This document shows positions 43,124-51,473 of a stretch of DNA of 64,000 nt, one piece after another (within the stretch, counting starts at the first letter, position 1; every line of letters starts with the position of its first letter). The DNA comes from Bradyrhizobium sp. CCGE-LA001. GTDB taxonomy: Bacteria; Pseudomonadota; Alphaproteobacteria; Rhizobiales; Xanthobacteraceae. The position numbers and the translations under genes are program-made. The stretch covers positions 5,511,501-5,575,500 of the forward strand of contig NZ_CP013949.1 in the NCBI RefSeq assembly GCF_000296215.2. The letters run 5' to 3'. The notes beneath the pieces were generated by a model. That model worked only from the letters and a program-made list of their open reading frames with translations. It did not search any database and was not told the DNA's origin.

Positions 43124-44047
43124 ATGGCTGATGCGAGCAAGACGAACCCGCAAGATGCTGCGAAGCTCGGCTATCTCGGCCTCGGGCTCATGGGGACGCC
43201 CATGTCCCGCCGCCTGCTCAAGGCCGGCCATCAGGTCACTGTCTGGAACCGCTCGCAGGGCAAGATGGCCCCGCTCGTCGAGGCCGGCGCAATTGCCGCC
43301 GCTACGCCCCGCGACGTGATGGCGAGTTCGGACATCGTCTTCATGTGTGTGACGGACGCCGCCGCCGTCGAAGAGGTGATTTTCGGGCGTGAGGGCCTTT
43401 CATCAGCTCCCGGTGCCGGCAAGCTCGTCGTCGACTTCTCGTCGATCCATCCCGACGCTGCCCGCGACCTTGCAACACGACTGAATGATGCGAACCGCGC
43501 AGGCTGGATCGATGCGCCAGTTTCCGGAGGCACGAAGGGAGCCGAAGAAGGCACACTCGCGATCATGGCCGGCGGAGAAGCGGCCGACATCGAGAGGGTG
43601 CGGCCCTATGTGCTGTCCATGGCGCGCAGGTTCACTCACATGGGCCCGACCGGCGCCGGCCAGACCACGAAGCTGTGCAATCAGGTGATCGTCGGATGCG
43701 CAATGGCCGTTCTTGCGGAAGCAACACGCCTTGCCGTGAACGCGGGGATTGACGCCGACCGGTTGCCCGAAGCGCTCGCTGGCGGCTTTGCCGATTCCAT
43801 CCCGCTCCAGCTCTTCGTGCCGCGGATGGTTCAGGGCATTCACAGCCCGCCGCTCGGCCACATCGCCACGATGCTCAAGGACCTCGATACAGTCGCCGAT
43901 GTCGCTCAGGCGAAATCGACACCGGTGCCGATGGCTTCGCTTGCGGGACAACTTTTCAGGCTGGCGAAGGCGGCGCGAGGCGCGGAGGCCGACGCGCTGG
44001 AGATCTACAAGCTGTCAGCGGGCGTCAAGCCGTCCGAAGCGAGCTGA
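43124..44047 (+). CDS. NAD(P)-dependent oxidoreductase, 3-hydroxyisobutyrate dehydrogenase (GarR) family
   Basis: 307 aa from the ATG at 43124 with GGAGGAG upstream. The Rossmann motif is GYLGLGLMGTPMSRRLLKAGH. The substrate motif DAPVSGGTKGAEEGTLAIMAGG and the catalytic Lys region GAGQTTKLCNQVIVGC are intact. It is divergent from the ABC/dehydratase operon and convergent with the flavin reductase gene. It oxidises or reduces a beta-hydroxy acid in the second cluster. Confidence 0.9.
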   Translation: MADASKTNPQDAAKLGYLGLGLMGTPMSRRLLKAGHQVTVWNRSQGKMAPLVEAGAIAAATPRDVMASSDIVFMCVTDAAAVEEVIFGREGLSSAPGAGKLVVDFSSIHPDAARDLATRLNDANRAGWIDAPVSGGTKGAEEGTLAIMAGGEAADIERVRPYVLSMARRFTHMGPTGAGQTTKLCNQVIVGCAMAVLAEATRLAVNAGIDADRLPEALAGGFADSIPLQLFVPRMVQGIHSPPLGHIATMLKDLDTVADVAQAKSTPVPMASLAGQLFRLAKAARGAEADALEIYKLSAGVKPSEAS

Positions 44048-44053
44048 GCCGCG

Positions 44054-44617
44054 TTAGGGGATTTTTTTGCGCTCGTCGTCGGCCAGAAAGCGACCGAACG
44101 TCCCGCGTGCGAACAGCAGCGGCTCCTTCGCACTGTAGGTGTAAGCCTCGACCGCGCCGAGAAAGATCACGTGATCGCCACCATAGTAGCGATTGACCGA
44201 GCGGCACTGAAAATTGGCGACGCTGTCGGCGAGCACCGGCGCGCCGCCAAGCCCTGGCGTCCAATCGACGCCGGTGAATTTGTCATCGGACGATTTGGCG
44301 AACTTGTTCGCAAGCGCCTGTTGCGAAGCGCCGAGCACGTTGACCGTGAAGTGACTGGCGTTTTGGAACACGGTCAGGCTCGAGGAATAGACGACGAGGC
44401 TCCACAGAACCAGCGGAGGATTCAGGGAGACCGATGCGAACGAGTTACAGGTCAGGCCGTAGGGCTTTCCGTCAGCAGCCGCGGCTGTGATGATTGTCAC
44501 GCCGGTCGCATAGGTGCCGAGCGCGTTGCGAAAATCGCGGGGATCGATCGACGAGCTGTCGCTCGCGAGTTCGTTGGCTGGATCGGGAGCGGCCGGCTGC
44601 TTCGGCAGGTCATTCAT
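44054..44617 (-). CDS. Flavin reductase family protein
   Basis: 187 aa. The FMN-binding fold shows FRNALGTYATGVTIITAAAADGKPYGLTCNSFASVSLNPPLVL and a later FAKSSDDKFTGVDWTPGLGGAPVL. This is the small component of two-component flavin monooxygenases (HpaC/HsaB type). Its gene follows the oxygenase gene by 9 bp on the same strand. It would supply FMNH2 or FADH2 to the enzyme at 44627. Confidence 0.9.
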   Translation of the reverse strand: MNDLPKQPAAPDPANELASDSSSIDPRDFRNALGTYATGVTIITAAAADGKPYGLTCNSFASVSLNPPLVLWSLVVYSSSLTVFQNASHFTVNVLGASQQALANKFAKSSDDKFTGVDWTPGLGGAPVLADSVANFQCRSVNRYYGGDHVIFLGAVEAYTYSAKEPLLFARGTFGRFLADDERKKIP

Positions 44618-44626
44618 CGGCCGGCC

Positions 44627-45856
44627 TCACAGCGTCAGATTCTCGGACGGCAGGCCCAGTGCCACGCGTCCATAGTTGGTCCCGGCCGCATCAAAGTTGA
44701 ACGCCAGATGCGAGTTGATCGCATGCGCATCACGGAATTGCCGCTGCAGCACGCCCGTCGTGAACAGGCCACGTGCTCCGCTCGCGGCAAACAGCATGGA
44801 GACCGCCTCGGTGCACAGATTCACCGAAAAGGCGCCATCGCGCCGATATCTGGTTTTGGTCGCCATGTCAGGGATATGACCGCGTCGCGCATTTGCCATG
44901 GCATCCAGACATGCCGAGCGCATGATCAGGCGCGCGGCGTCGATTTTCGCCGAGGCCTCCGCGATCTTGATCTGCGTGCTTTGAAAATCGCTCAGCTTGG
45001 CCCGGTTGTAGGTTGAAATGCGATGACGTGCGACCTCCGCATAGTCGTCAAGACATGCCTGCGCATTTCCGAGCGCAACGCCGGAGAGAACGTAAGGAAA
45101 CAGCGAAAAGACAGGGAGTGCATACAGCGGATTTGGATTGACCTTGCTGCCCGGCGTCGGGCCCCCGGCGAGATCGCCGACAGCAACCGTCATATGGTTG
45201 GCAACGAAGGCATCCCTGACCTCCACGTCGCAAGACCCGGTCCCGCGCAGTCCCGCGACGTTCCAGGTGTCGAGCACCTTGTAATCGTCCTTCGGCAGCA
45301 GAAAGATCCGATACTCGATGCCGTCGGCTTCGTCGTCGGAGTAGACGACGCTTGCCAGCATGTTCCATTCGCAGGAAGCAACGCCCGAGGAGAACGGCCA
45401 GCTGCCATGCAGCCGATACCCGCCCTCGACCCTTGTGGCGCGACCAGCCGGAAAAATGAATGAGGATGCGATCAACGCGTCCGGATCCCGGCTCCAGACC
45501 AGATCCTGCGCCTTCGGCTCGAACATGCCGAGCATCCAATGATGGCTCGCCAAATTGGCGAGATTCCAGGCGACCGACGCGTCCGCCTGCCCGAGCAGAT
45601 CCGCGCAATCGATCAACGAGACGTAGTCGAGCTCCGCGCCACCGATCCGGCTCGGCTGGAGCATCCGGAACAGGCCAGTATCGTGAAGATCCCTTTCGGT
45701 CTCCGGCGGAAGGTGCCGTAACTCCTCCGTCCGCGCCGCCCGCTCCCGCAGTCGCGGCAGGAGCGCCCGTGCCTTGGCCATCATGGCCGCATAGGCGAGT
45801 TCGCCGGCTTCCAGCCTGGCAGGCTCGCTGATGCTCGGCTCTCGACCAGGCGCCAT
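44627..45856 (-). CDS. Flavin-dependent monooxygenase of the acyl-CoA dehydrogenase superfamily (HpaB/HsaA/DszC-like)
   Basis: 409 aa from the ATG at 45856 (GAGGGA upstream; the open frame further up is noncoding). It has the acyl-CoA dehydrogenase fold (LPPETERDLHDTGLFRMLQPSRIGGAELDY; DTWNVAGLRGTGSCDVEV) but a C-terminus like HsaA/DszC oxygenases (FAASGARGLFTTGVLQRQFRDAHAINSHLAFNFD). The neighbouring reductase marks it as an oxygenase component, not a dehydrogenase. It probably hydroxylates the imported ring compound. Confidence 0.87.
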   Translation of the reverse strand: MAPGREPSISEPARLEAGELAYAAMMAKARALLPRLRERAARTEELRHLPPETERDLHDTGLFRMLQPSRIGGAELDYVSLIDCADLLGQADASVAWNLANLASHHWMLGMFEPKAQDLVWSRDPDALIASSFIFPAGRATRVEGGYRLHGSWPFSSGVASCEWNMLASVVYSDDEADGIEYRIFLLPKDDYKVLDTWNVAGLRGTGSCDVEVRDAFVANHMTVAVGDLAGGPTPGSKVNPNPLYALPVFSLFPYVLSGVALGNAQACLDDYAEVARHRISTYNRAKLSDFQSTQIKIAEASAKIDAARLIMRSACLDAMANARRGHIPDMATKTRYRRDGAFSVNLCTEAVSMLFAASGARGLFTTGVLQRQFRDAHAINSHLAFNFDAAGTNYGRVALGLPSENLTL

Positions 45857-46001
45857 TGGTGTCCCTCGCTTTGGCACATTTATGCGGCCGGACCACCGCC
45901 AAATCAAGCCGATGCAACATCGAGGCTGTGCAATGGCCTTGCGGAGACTGCCTGAAGGCAAGCCGAGGGAGAGGATGCTCCACCTCGTTGGACGTTTGTG
46001 C

Positions 46002-47267
46002 TCAAGCCGGCGTCGCCTTGCCTGTGCCAAAGACACCCTTTTCAGTGAGCTCAGTGATCCGAAGCTGATCATAACCGAGCAAGTCATGGAGGACGGCTTT
46101 GGTATGCTCGCCCAGCAGAGGAGCTGCAACAGGATCGATCGCGCCGGTCAGACTCATTGCGATCGGCGGCTCAATGTTAGGGACCCACTCCGCTGTCGGA
46201 TGCGGTATCCGGTTCAAGCGATGACGCTCGCGCGCCTCGGGCGCATTGAACCCTTCCTCGACTGTTCGAAGATAGCCCACAGGGATATTGGCCTGCTTCA
46301 TCTTCGCCATCCAGTTCTCGAGCGTATCGTCGGCAAAGACTTCCGCGATGGCTGCCCGCAAGAGCTCCTTGTTCTCCGAGCGCGCTTTGCGTGTGGCGAA
46401 CTGTGGATCGTTAATGAGGTCGGGCCGGTTCAGCACCTCGACGACCAAGCGGCGATAAAGCCGGTCGTTGGCGCAGGCCATGTAGAGCGGCCCATCGGAG
46501 GCCTCATACACCCCGACGGTCGGAGATCCGCTCGGCGAATTGCCGAACCGGCCGGGATTCTCGCCATTGATCAGATAGGCCATGCCGTAGAAGCCGGTCA
46601 TTCCCATGGCAATGTCGAACAGCGCGACCTCGACATGCTGCCCGCGGCCGAGCCGGTCCCGCGCCAGCAGCGCCAGCAGGATGGCGTTGCAGGCAGACAT
46701 TCCCGTTGCCATATCCACGATCGGCGGACCGGTGCGAACCGCCGGGCCGTCGGCAAACCCGTTGAGCGACATGAAGCCGCTTTCCGCTTGTGTGATCGGA
46801 TCAAAGCCCGGACGCGAAGCAAACGGCCCGGTGCGTCCGTAGGCGGAGATCGAGCAATAGACCAGCCGCGGGTTAAGCGGCGCGACAGCTTCGTAGTCGA
46901 GGCCGAATTTCTTCATGACCCCGCTGGAAAAATTCTCGACGACGACATCCGCCTTGCGGATCAGGTCGAGCGCAATCGCGCGAGCCTCCGGCACGGCAAG
47001 GTCGAGCGCAATCCCGCGCTTGTTGCGGTTCAGGCTGAGGTAAGCGGCGCTTTCGCCGCCGATTTCGGCGTGCTCATATGCACGCGTGTCGTCGCCACCG
47101 TCAGGATTCTCGATCTTGATGACATGCGCGCCGAAATCGGCAAGCGTCTGCGTGCAGGCTGGGCCGGCCACCACACGCGTGAAATCGACGACCAGCAAAC
47201 CGTCGAGCGCAGCCGGAGCTACCGTCGCACGCGGTGAACGTTCCGGCAATTGAGGCTTAGTGGACAT
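46002..47267 (-). CDS. CaiB/BaiF CoA-transferase family protein
   Basis: 421 aa from the ATG at 47267 (GGAG upstream). Typical family III transferase features are RVVAGPACTQTLADFGAHVIKIENP, LSLNRNKRGIALDL, and SAYGRTGPFASRPGFDPITQAESGFM, where the Asp is the acyl-anhydride nucleophile. It would place CoA on a carboxylate of the second pathway. It is 145 bp upstream of the oxygenase gene on the same strand. Confidence 0.9.
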   Translation of the reverse strand: MSTKPQLPERSPRATVAPAALDGLLVVDFTRVVAGPACTQTLADFGAHVIKIENPDGGDDTRAYEHAEIGGESAAYLSLNRNKRGIALDLAVPEARAIALDLIRKADVVVENFSSGVMKKFGLDYEAVAPLNPRLVYCSISAYGRTGPFASRPGFDPITQAESGFMSLNGFADGPAVRTGPPIVDMATGMSACNAILLALLARDRLGRGQHVEVALFDIAMGMTGFYGMAYLINGENPGRFGNSPSGSPTVGVYEASDGPLYMACANDRLYRRLVVEVLNRPDLINDPQFATRKARSENKELLRAAIAEVFADDTLENWMAKMKQANIPVGYLRTVEEGFNAPEARERHRLNRIPHPTAEWVPNIEPPIAMSLTGAIDPVAAPLLGEHTKAVLHDLLGYDQLRITELTEKGVFGTGKATPA

Positions 47268-47377
47268 CGATAGCGCTCCGTTACATCGGCTTGTGGCCGC
47301 CGAATTTCCTGCAGAAGCAAACTTAAAGCCCGACGCCGCCGAGTTCGCAAGTGCTTCGCCCGCATGGCCGCAAACGC

Positions 47378-47412
47378 AAAAAAGGCCCGGCAGCCTATCA
47401 GGCTGCCGGGCC
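47378..47412 (-). terminator. Intrinsic terminator on the minus strand
   Basis: A perfect 13-bp stem (GGCCCGGCAGCCT, 47384-47396, and its complement 47400-47412) with a 3-nt loop is followed on the minus strand by six T. It lies 100 nt past the acetyltransferase stop, and insulates that gene from the CoA-transferase gene. The transcribed stretch 47413-47511 between them is unassigned. Confidence 0.85.
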
Positions 47413-47511
47413 GGTAGATGCTCAGCGCGTGCGGAGGCCACGCGCGTCTTGCGTAGCCCTCCTCGTTTGAGGAAGTCACGTTCCGCGCCGCGGGAAACGG
47501 GCCCGCGATGC

Positions 47512-47940
47512 TCAGCGTAGCCGCTTTCGCCAATACAGCGTGTGCGACCAGGCCCAGGGTGCCTCGGGCTCGTAGAGCCGATAACCCGCCTCGATGAAAT
47601 TGTTCGCAGATGTCGGATTGTCCGTCGTATCGGAGACGATGCTATTCCACCCCAGACGCCGCCCTTGCGCCTCGATCGCCCGCATCAACCTGAGTTGAAG
47701 CCCCCGTCCTCGATGCCGCTGCAAAACCCCGACCCGGCAAAAATATCCACTGTTTCGCGCATGCGTCGACGGCACGACGCCGGCGAAGGCGACCGGATCA
47801 TCATCGTGATAGGCGAGCCACCACGCACCCAAACCGAACTGCGGCATGGCGGCCCCATTGAAGAATGTCAGCCGATGCAGATCGCCGAGGATCTCGGCAG
47901 TCTCGTCATCGTCCGCATCGACGGTACGAATTCTGTACAT
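47512..47940 (-). CDS. GNAT family N-acetyltransferase
   Basis: 142 aa. The acetyl-CoA binding motif A reads FCRVGVLQRHRGRGLQLRL (R-x-x-G-R-G), and motif B ends with ANNFIEAGYRLYEP. The protein fills a single GNAT domain. It has no clear neighbours of related function and ends before a strong terminator. The substrate is unknown. Confidence 0.85.
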   Translation of the reverse strand: MYRIRTVDADDDETAEILGDLHRLTFFNGAAMPQFGLGAWWLAYHDDDPVAFAGVVPSTHARNSGYFCRVGVLQRHRGRGLQLRLMRAIEAQGRRLGWNSIVSDTTDNPTSANNFIEAGYRLYEPEAPWAWSHTLYWRKRLR

Positions 47941-47982
47941 GGAGATAGCCTTGTGGGGGATCTTAAGTCCGGCCGTCGAGAC

Positions 47983-48273
47983 TCACTTGCCCAGCACGAC
48001 TTTGACACCGAGCCAGACCGCTCCCATCAGACCGGTCGCAATCACCGTGATGACGGCCTTGAAGGTGTAGCTCTGCGCCTGCTCCACGCTTTTTCGCCAG
48101 CGCCGCAGGTGCTGAAAATCAGCTCGGAGCTCCTTCCGGTCGTCATCTTCAATTCCAAAAGAAGCCAGCACCGACGCCACCGCCTTCAGCACGATTGCAT
48201 CGATGCTTTCCTGCTGGAGCCTGTGCTGCTCGGCCAGTGTCTCAGCAACGATCGCCCTGATTTCGTCATTCAC
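47983..48273 (-). CDS. Small phage-associated protein with one C-terminal membrane segment
   Basis: 96 aa from a GTG at 48273 that lies 6 nt inside/after the holin-like stop region (48279). The first 70 residues are helical and charged (EQHRLQQESIDAIVLKAVASVL); residues 71-93 form a membrane helix (FKAVITVIATGLMGAVWLGVKV). It is in the same frame as the terminase fragment upstream, giving a misleading fused open frame. It probably belongs to the prophage remnant. Confidence 0.6.
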   Translation of the reverse strand: MNDEIRAIVAETLAEQHRLQQESIDAIVLKAVASVLASFGIEDDDRKELRADFQHLRRWRKSVEQAQSYTFKAVITVIATGLMGAVWLGVKVVLGK

Positions 48274-48278
48274 GATTT

Positions 48279-48452
48279 TCACCGCTTGATGATCCTTGCA
48301 ACGTTCTCGAAGCCGCGCTTGGCGAAGTAAAAGGAGACCACGAGATTGGCGGTGATTGCCGCAAATCCCGCCAGAGCGTCCGTCGAGCCGAAGCCGAGAA
48401 CCTTGTCCCAGACCAGGAGCTTTGCGAAATAGAGCGCCACGCAATAGCCCAT
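48279..48452 (-). CDS. Short membrane protein (holin-like), prophage remnant
   Basis: 57 aa from the ATG at 48452. Two hydrophobic helices (MGYCVALYFAKLLVWDKVLGF and AAITANLVVSFYFAKRG) end in a basic tail. The frame continues upstream (EIGHWYEPDKL) until it collides with the truncated terminase, so the original start may have been lost. It could be a phage holin; the call rests on topology and context. Confidence 0.5.
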   Translation of the reverse strand: MGYCVALYFAKLLVWDKVLGFGSTDALAGFAAITANLVVSFYFAKRGFENVARIIKR

Positions 48453-48494
48453 CAGCTTGTCCGGCTCGTACCAGTGCCCGATTTCTGCTTTCGC

Positions 48495-49305
48495 TGCCGA
48501 CCCACTGCACGATCCACATCGTGAAGGCATCTGCCGCGGCACCGGCGCCGCCGATGTCGATAAAGGCGCGAAGCGGCAGCAGAGGATCGGCGGAGATTTT
48601 TCCGATCCGTCCCCCGGCACGCGCCTCCGACAGCAGCGAAGCAAAATAGGCGCCCTCGAAGGCGCGGGCATATTCGCCCTCCCAGATGTGATCGTAGCGC
48701 TCAGGATAGAGCTTCTGATCCAGCAACCGCTCCTCCCCGAGCACGTCCGGAAACCAGGGATTGTCACGCCAGTTCGCCTTCACGACGACGGCGCCGTCGG
48801 GCTGCCGCCCGCGTAAAAAATCGTCGATCGCATCGCTCTTGCGTCGCGGATTCCAGCTCGCCCAGAGCTCCGAATCCTTGGCGCGGATCGTCGGCCGCAG
48901 CAGCGCGAGGCTACGCGCGCTGAGCGACTGGGCCTCGTCGATCCAGGCGATGCGAAAACCTTCCAACGACTTGATTGAGTCGGCCGTGTGATCCTGAAGC
49001 CCGCGGAAGATGATCAGCCCGTCGCCGGGCGTCTCGATCTTGTCGCTGAACAGTTTGAAGCCGTGGCCGAGGCGAAGGCTCGCGATCTTGCCTTCGATCA
49101 GACGTTTCGAGGACTGCGCCAGCGTCCGCTGCGCCTCGCGGATGCAGACCGCGAGCGTGCCGCGCTCGGCCTGGCATGTCTCGACCAGAAGCTCGCCGAA
49201 GAAGTGCGATTTGCCCGAGCCGCGTCCGCCGTAAACGCCCTTGTAGCGCGCAGGTTTCAGCAACGGCTCGAAGATCTTCGCCGTCGGAATTTTCAGAATG
49301 GACAA
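48495..49305 (-). pseudogene. Phage terminase large subunit, 3' end deleted
   Basis: About 268 codons from a TTG at 49305 encode the ATPase half of a PBSX-like terminase: Walker A GGRGSGKSHF and the Walker B region FRIAWIDEAQSLS, then EGEYARAFEGAYF and AFIDIGGAGAAADAFTMWIVQWVG. The reading stops matching the family around 48500, where sequence of the holin-like gene begins in another frame. The nuclease domain is missing. It is therefore a decayed prophage or gene-transfer-agent relic; the downstream open frame to 47983 is fortuitous plus a separate small gene. Confidence 0.75.
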
Positions 49306-49683
49306 TGGATGCGCTCGCTTGCCCTAGGGCAGGCCGGTGCGCCTGCGCCACATCGCGGACCAGTCTTCGTTGTTAGGGATGCCAGGTGGTCCCTGCCGGG
49401 TCTGGCTCAGGTCAGGAGAGACCGCGCTTTCAGAGAAGGCGGCCAAAGTCCAAAAAGCCCTCCGAGCTGCTTCTGCGCGCTCTCCATTTCAAGAGACGCA
49501 AGCCAGCTCGTTCTACCCGTTGCCGCGATCCGCAGCTTCGGCTAGCTTGCTCAACTCAGGATGGACGCTTTACCGGCGACGGCCGAAAGCTGTCCTACTG
49601 CGGCGACCAAGTGCAGCGTTCCTATACGGCGCAACGCCGGACGAGCAAGCAGACCAAGAACTAGCGGAAGGGTCACCGAAACG

Positions 49684-49770
49684 AAAAACCCGCGGCCAAT
49701 TGCACGGCGCGGGCTGAACCAACTAAATCTTGATGATGCCATTCTGCCAGTGTTTTGCCTGACGTGTCAA
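49684..49770 (-). repeat. Promoter-hairpin element, copy A
   Basis: On the minus strand: TTGACA, 18-bp spacer (one base different from the others), CAGAAT, then a GCAT-CATC leader and a CCCGCG...CGCGGG hairpin (49689-49713) ending in five T. It begins 37 bp past the terS-like stop. The 49306-49807 gap holds this element and otherwise no supported gene. Confidence 0.75.
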
Positions 49771-49807
49771 ACGACAAATAGAAAATTCCGAATCTGCGCC
49801 GGCGAGC

Positions 49808-50137
49808 TCAGGCCTCGCTCTCGCCTTCCGTGTCGCTCCCATCCTTCGGATGAACGATGACGCGCTCGACCCGGTGAACCAGTTCGAGCGGTTGGTCTTC
49901 GCCGTTCTCGACCGGCTGCGCGGCTTTGCCCCAGCCGCGGTCGAGGATGGCGTTGGCCGCCGAGAGGCGTGCTGCAGGCGTTGCATCCTCGCTGCGCATG
50001 ATGCCGACGAGAACACGGATGGCGGTCCTGGTGTGGCTGCGCGCCAGCGAGCGGATCTCGGTCAGCGTCCGCGCCCGCGACGTCTTCCTGGGCGCGGGCA
50101 AGCGCGCCGGCGCGCTCTCGCTCTCCTCCTCGATCAA
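49808..50137 (-). CDS. Terminase small subunit-like prophage protein
   Basis: 109 aa from a TTG at 50137 that overlaps the stop of a 23-24 aa peptide gene (TTGA), with GGGAG 8 nt upstream. The core TEIRSLARSHTRTAIRVLVGIM and AARLSAANAILDRGWGKAAQP is the helical DNA-binding type often encoded just before rhizobial terminase genes. The open frame continues further upstream without protein-like sequence. It fits as the partner of the truncated terminase at 49305. Confidence 0.6.
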   Translation of the reverse strand: MIEEESESAPARLPAPRKTSRARTLTEIRSLARSHTRTAIRVLVGIMRSEDATPAARLSAANAILDRGWGKAAQPVENGEDQPLELVHRVERVIVHPKDGSDTEGESEA

Positions 50138-50205
50138 GAGCAAGTCTCCCACAGCACGATTGCGACGAGACCCGCGAGCGCGAGCGAAATCAGGTAAGCG
50201 GTCAT
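50134..50205 (-). CDS. Tiny membrane peptide upstream of terS-like gene
   Basis: 23 aa (MTAYLISLALAGLVAIVLWE and 3 more) from the ATG at 50205; a second ATG adds one Met at 50208. GGGAGGA is immediately upstream. Nearly all of it is a single hydrophobic helix. Its stop overlaps the TTG of the terS-like gene. It may be a real small membrane protein or a leader peptide that couples translation. The region 50209-50464 upstream holds nothing recognised. Confidence 0.5.
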   Translation of the reverse strand: MTAYLISLALAGLVAIVLWETCS

Positions 50206-50464
50206 CATTCCTCCCAAAGAAGAAAATGCGCGGCAGATCGCGGCGATGAGGCGCGATCGTTTCGGGCGCGAACCCTATCTCCGTGGCTCCGGAGACCGCA
50301 GCGGCGCGGGCAAAGCCCCAGCGCCGCGGGCCGGCACGTTCGCGCGTGCACGGCCAGCAAATGGTTCGGACGGCGGCACGCCGATCGGCGCTCCCTGAAC
50401 GCGTATCAAGCAAAGTGCGTGGCCGTGATGCGTGGGCCACCGTCCGATTCTGCAATCGAGAACG

Positions 50465-50552
50465 AAAAAACCCGCGGCGGATGTCGTCCGCGCGGGTGAA
50501 CCAAACTCGTCTCGATGATGTCACTATGCCGGTGTTTTGCCCGACGTGTCAA
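50465..50552 (-). repeat. Promoter-hairpin element, copy B
   Basis: On the minus strand: TTGACA, an 18-bp conserved spacer, CATAGT, then a leader and the CCCGCGCGGACGACATCCGC-type hairpin (50471-50496) followed by six T. It faces the terS-like genes and lies 49 bp upstream of the divergent small gene at 50601. Confidence 0.75.
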
Positions 50553-50600
50553 ACGAACCTGCGGGTCTCGCGAGAGTTAGTCGATCAGGAGGATCGACGC

Positions 50601-50819
50601 ATGTCCAGGACGACGTCACGACAGGCATCGCGCAACCGGGCCGGAGCCGGCCCGCCGCGCGGCGATCACAAGCCGCACATCGACAAGGCGCGCGAGATGC
50701 ACGACACGATCGTCGAAGATTCCGGCGAGACCGAGGACAGAGGTCGCGATCTCTCGCAGGGCGAAGGCGGCGCCATCGACCTTCCCGCCAAGCCGGGCGA
50801 TTTGTCGAAGGACGATTAG
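50601..50819 (+). CDS. Small hydrophilic hypothetical protein
   Basis: 72 aa from the ATG at 50601 with AGGAGGAT upstream. The sequence is rich in Arg, Asp and Gly (GPPRGDHKPHIDKAREMHD; SGETEDRGRDLSQGEGGA) and probably disordered. It lies 63 bp before the EcfG-controlled response regulator. A weak EcfG-like pair (CGAAC, AGTT) upstream is not convincing. It is a plausible stress-type small protein of unknown role. Confidence 0.65.
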   Translation: MSRTTSRQASRNRAGAGPPRGDHKPHIDKAREMHDTIVEDSGETEDRGRDLSQGEGGAIDLPAKPGDLSKDD

Positions 50820-50826
50820 GCTTGAA

Positions 50827-50852
50827 GGAACCACCCTGGCGAGAGGCGCGTT
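50827..50852 (+). promoter_or_regulatory. EcfG-type (general stress) promoter for response regulator
   Basis: GGAAC (50827-50831), 17-bp spacer, CGTT (50849-50852), the alphaproteobacterial EcfG consensus. The start ATG of the response regulator is 31 bp downstream. A GTTCCTTC-GTTG-GAAGGAAC hairpin (50854-50873) follows directly. Confidence 0.7.
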
Positions 50853-50882
50853 AGTTCCTTCGTTGGAAGGAACCTGCGTGAG

Positions 50883-51227
50883 ATGAGCCACACTGTCCTG
50901 GTTGTTGACGACGATCCCGCCGTCCTCGACGTCATCGCGGACATGCTGGAGGATCTCGGCTGTCAGGTCATCCGCGCCCAAGCCGGGAGAGACGCCCTCG
51001 ACCGGCTCGAGCATAACCAGGACATCTCCATCCTCATCACCGACATCAACATGCCCGGCATGGACGGTCATGAACTGGCCGAGCGGGCGCGGCGCGTCCG
51101 TCCGGAGCTGAAGGTGCTGCAGCTGTCGGGCCGCGAGCCGCGGCGCGGCGGCCTGCCGATGATCCGCAAGCCGTTCTCGTTCGAGGAGCTCGCCGACATC
51201 ATGCACCGAACCACCGGCATCTGCTGA
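50883..51227 (+). CDS. Single-domain response regulator (receiver)
   Basis: 114 aa, only a receiver domain. Acidic pocket DDD at residues 9-11, phospho-acceptor Asp in LITDINMPGMDG (about 54), Ser in QLSGRE and the conserved Lys in IRKPFSFEEL are all present. No output domain is attached. The promoter has the EcfG pattern, so it is probably part of the general stress response, perhaps as a phosphate sink or competitor in a phosphorelay. Confidence 0.9.
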   Translation: MSHTVLVVDDDPAVLDVIADMLEDLGCQVIRAQAGRDALDRLEHNQDISILITDINMPGMDGHELAERARRVRPELKVLQLSGREPRRGGLPMIRKPFSFEELADIMHRTTGIC

Positions 51228-51259
51228 ACACAGCGCAAGAGAACAACGCCCCAGAACAG

Positions 51260-51346
51260 AAAAACCCGCAGCGGATAGCGTCCGCGCGGGCTGAACCAAA
51301 CTCTTTCGATGATGCCATTATGCCGGTGTTTTGCCCGACGTGTCAA
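51260..51346 (-). repeat. Promoter-hairpin element, copy C
   Basis: Best promoter match of the family: on the minus strand TTGACA, 18 bp, CATAAT. The leader GGCATCATCGAAAGAG follows, then a 13-bp-stem hairpin (51265-51290) and five T. The predicted RNA is only about 50 nt. It lies between the response regulator and FAD monooxygenase genes, opposite to both. Confidence 0.78.
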
Positions 51347-51473
51347 CGCGGCGAGCGCGAAAGAAGGCGACCTTCCTCCCAGCTTGATATGTAGTGCGCA
51401 AGGGGCTTGCTTCAAGCCCCCGTTCCTGCCGTAGAAGCCGTGACCCAGCCAACGACATCGAGGGGGTCACGAC

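Noticed and set aside
47219..47533. 104-codon minus-strand frame across the terminator
   Set aside because: It reads through the strong hairpin and the N-terminus of the CoA-transferase gene in another frame.
49386..49664. 92-codon plus-strand frame in the prophage gap
   Set aside because: No ribosome site or family; overlapping frames are equally open. The C-terminal part may be a remnant but cannot be named.
50547..50600. EcfG promoter upstream of the 50601 gene
   Set aside because: Both elements have a mismatch (CGAAC and AGTT), so it is not distinguishable from chance.
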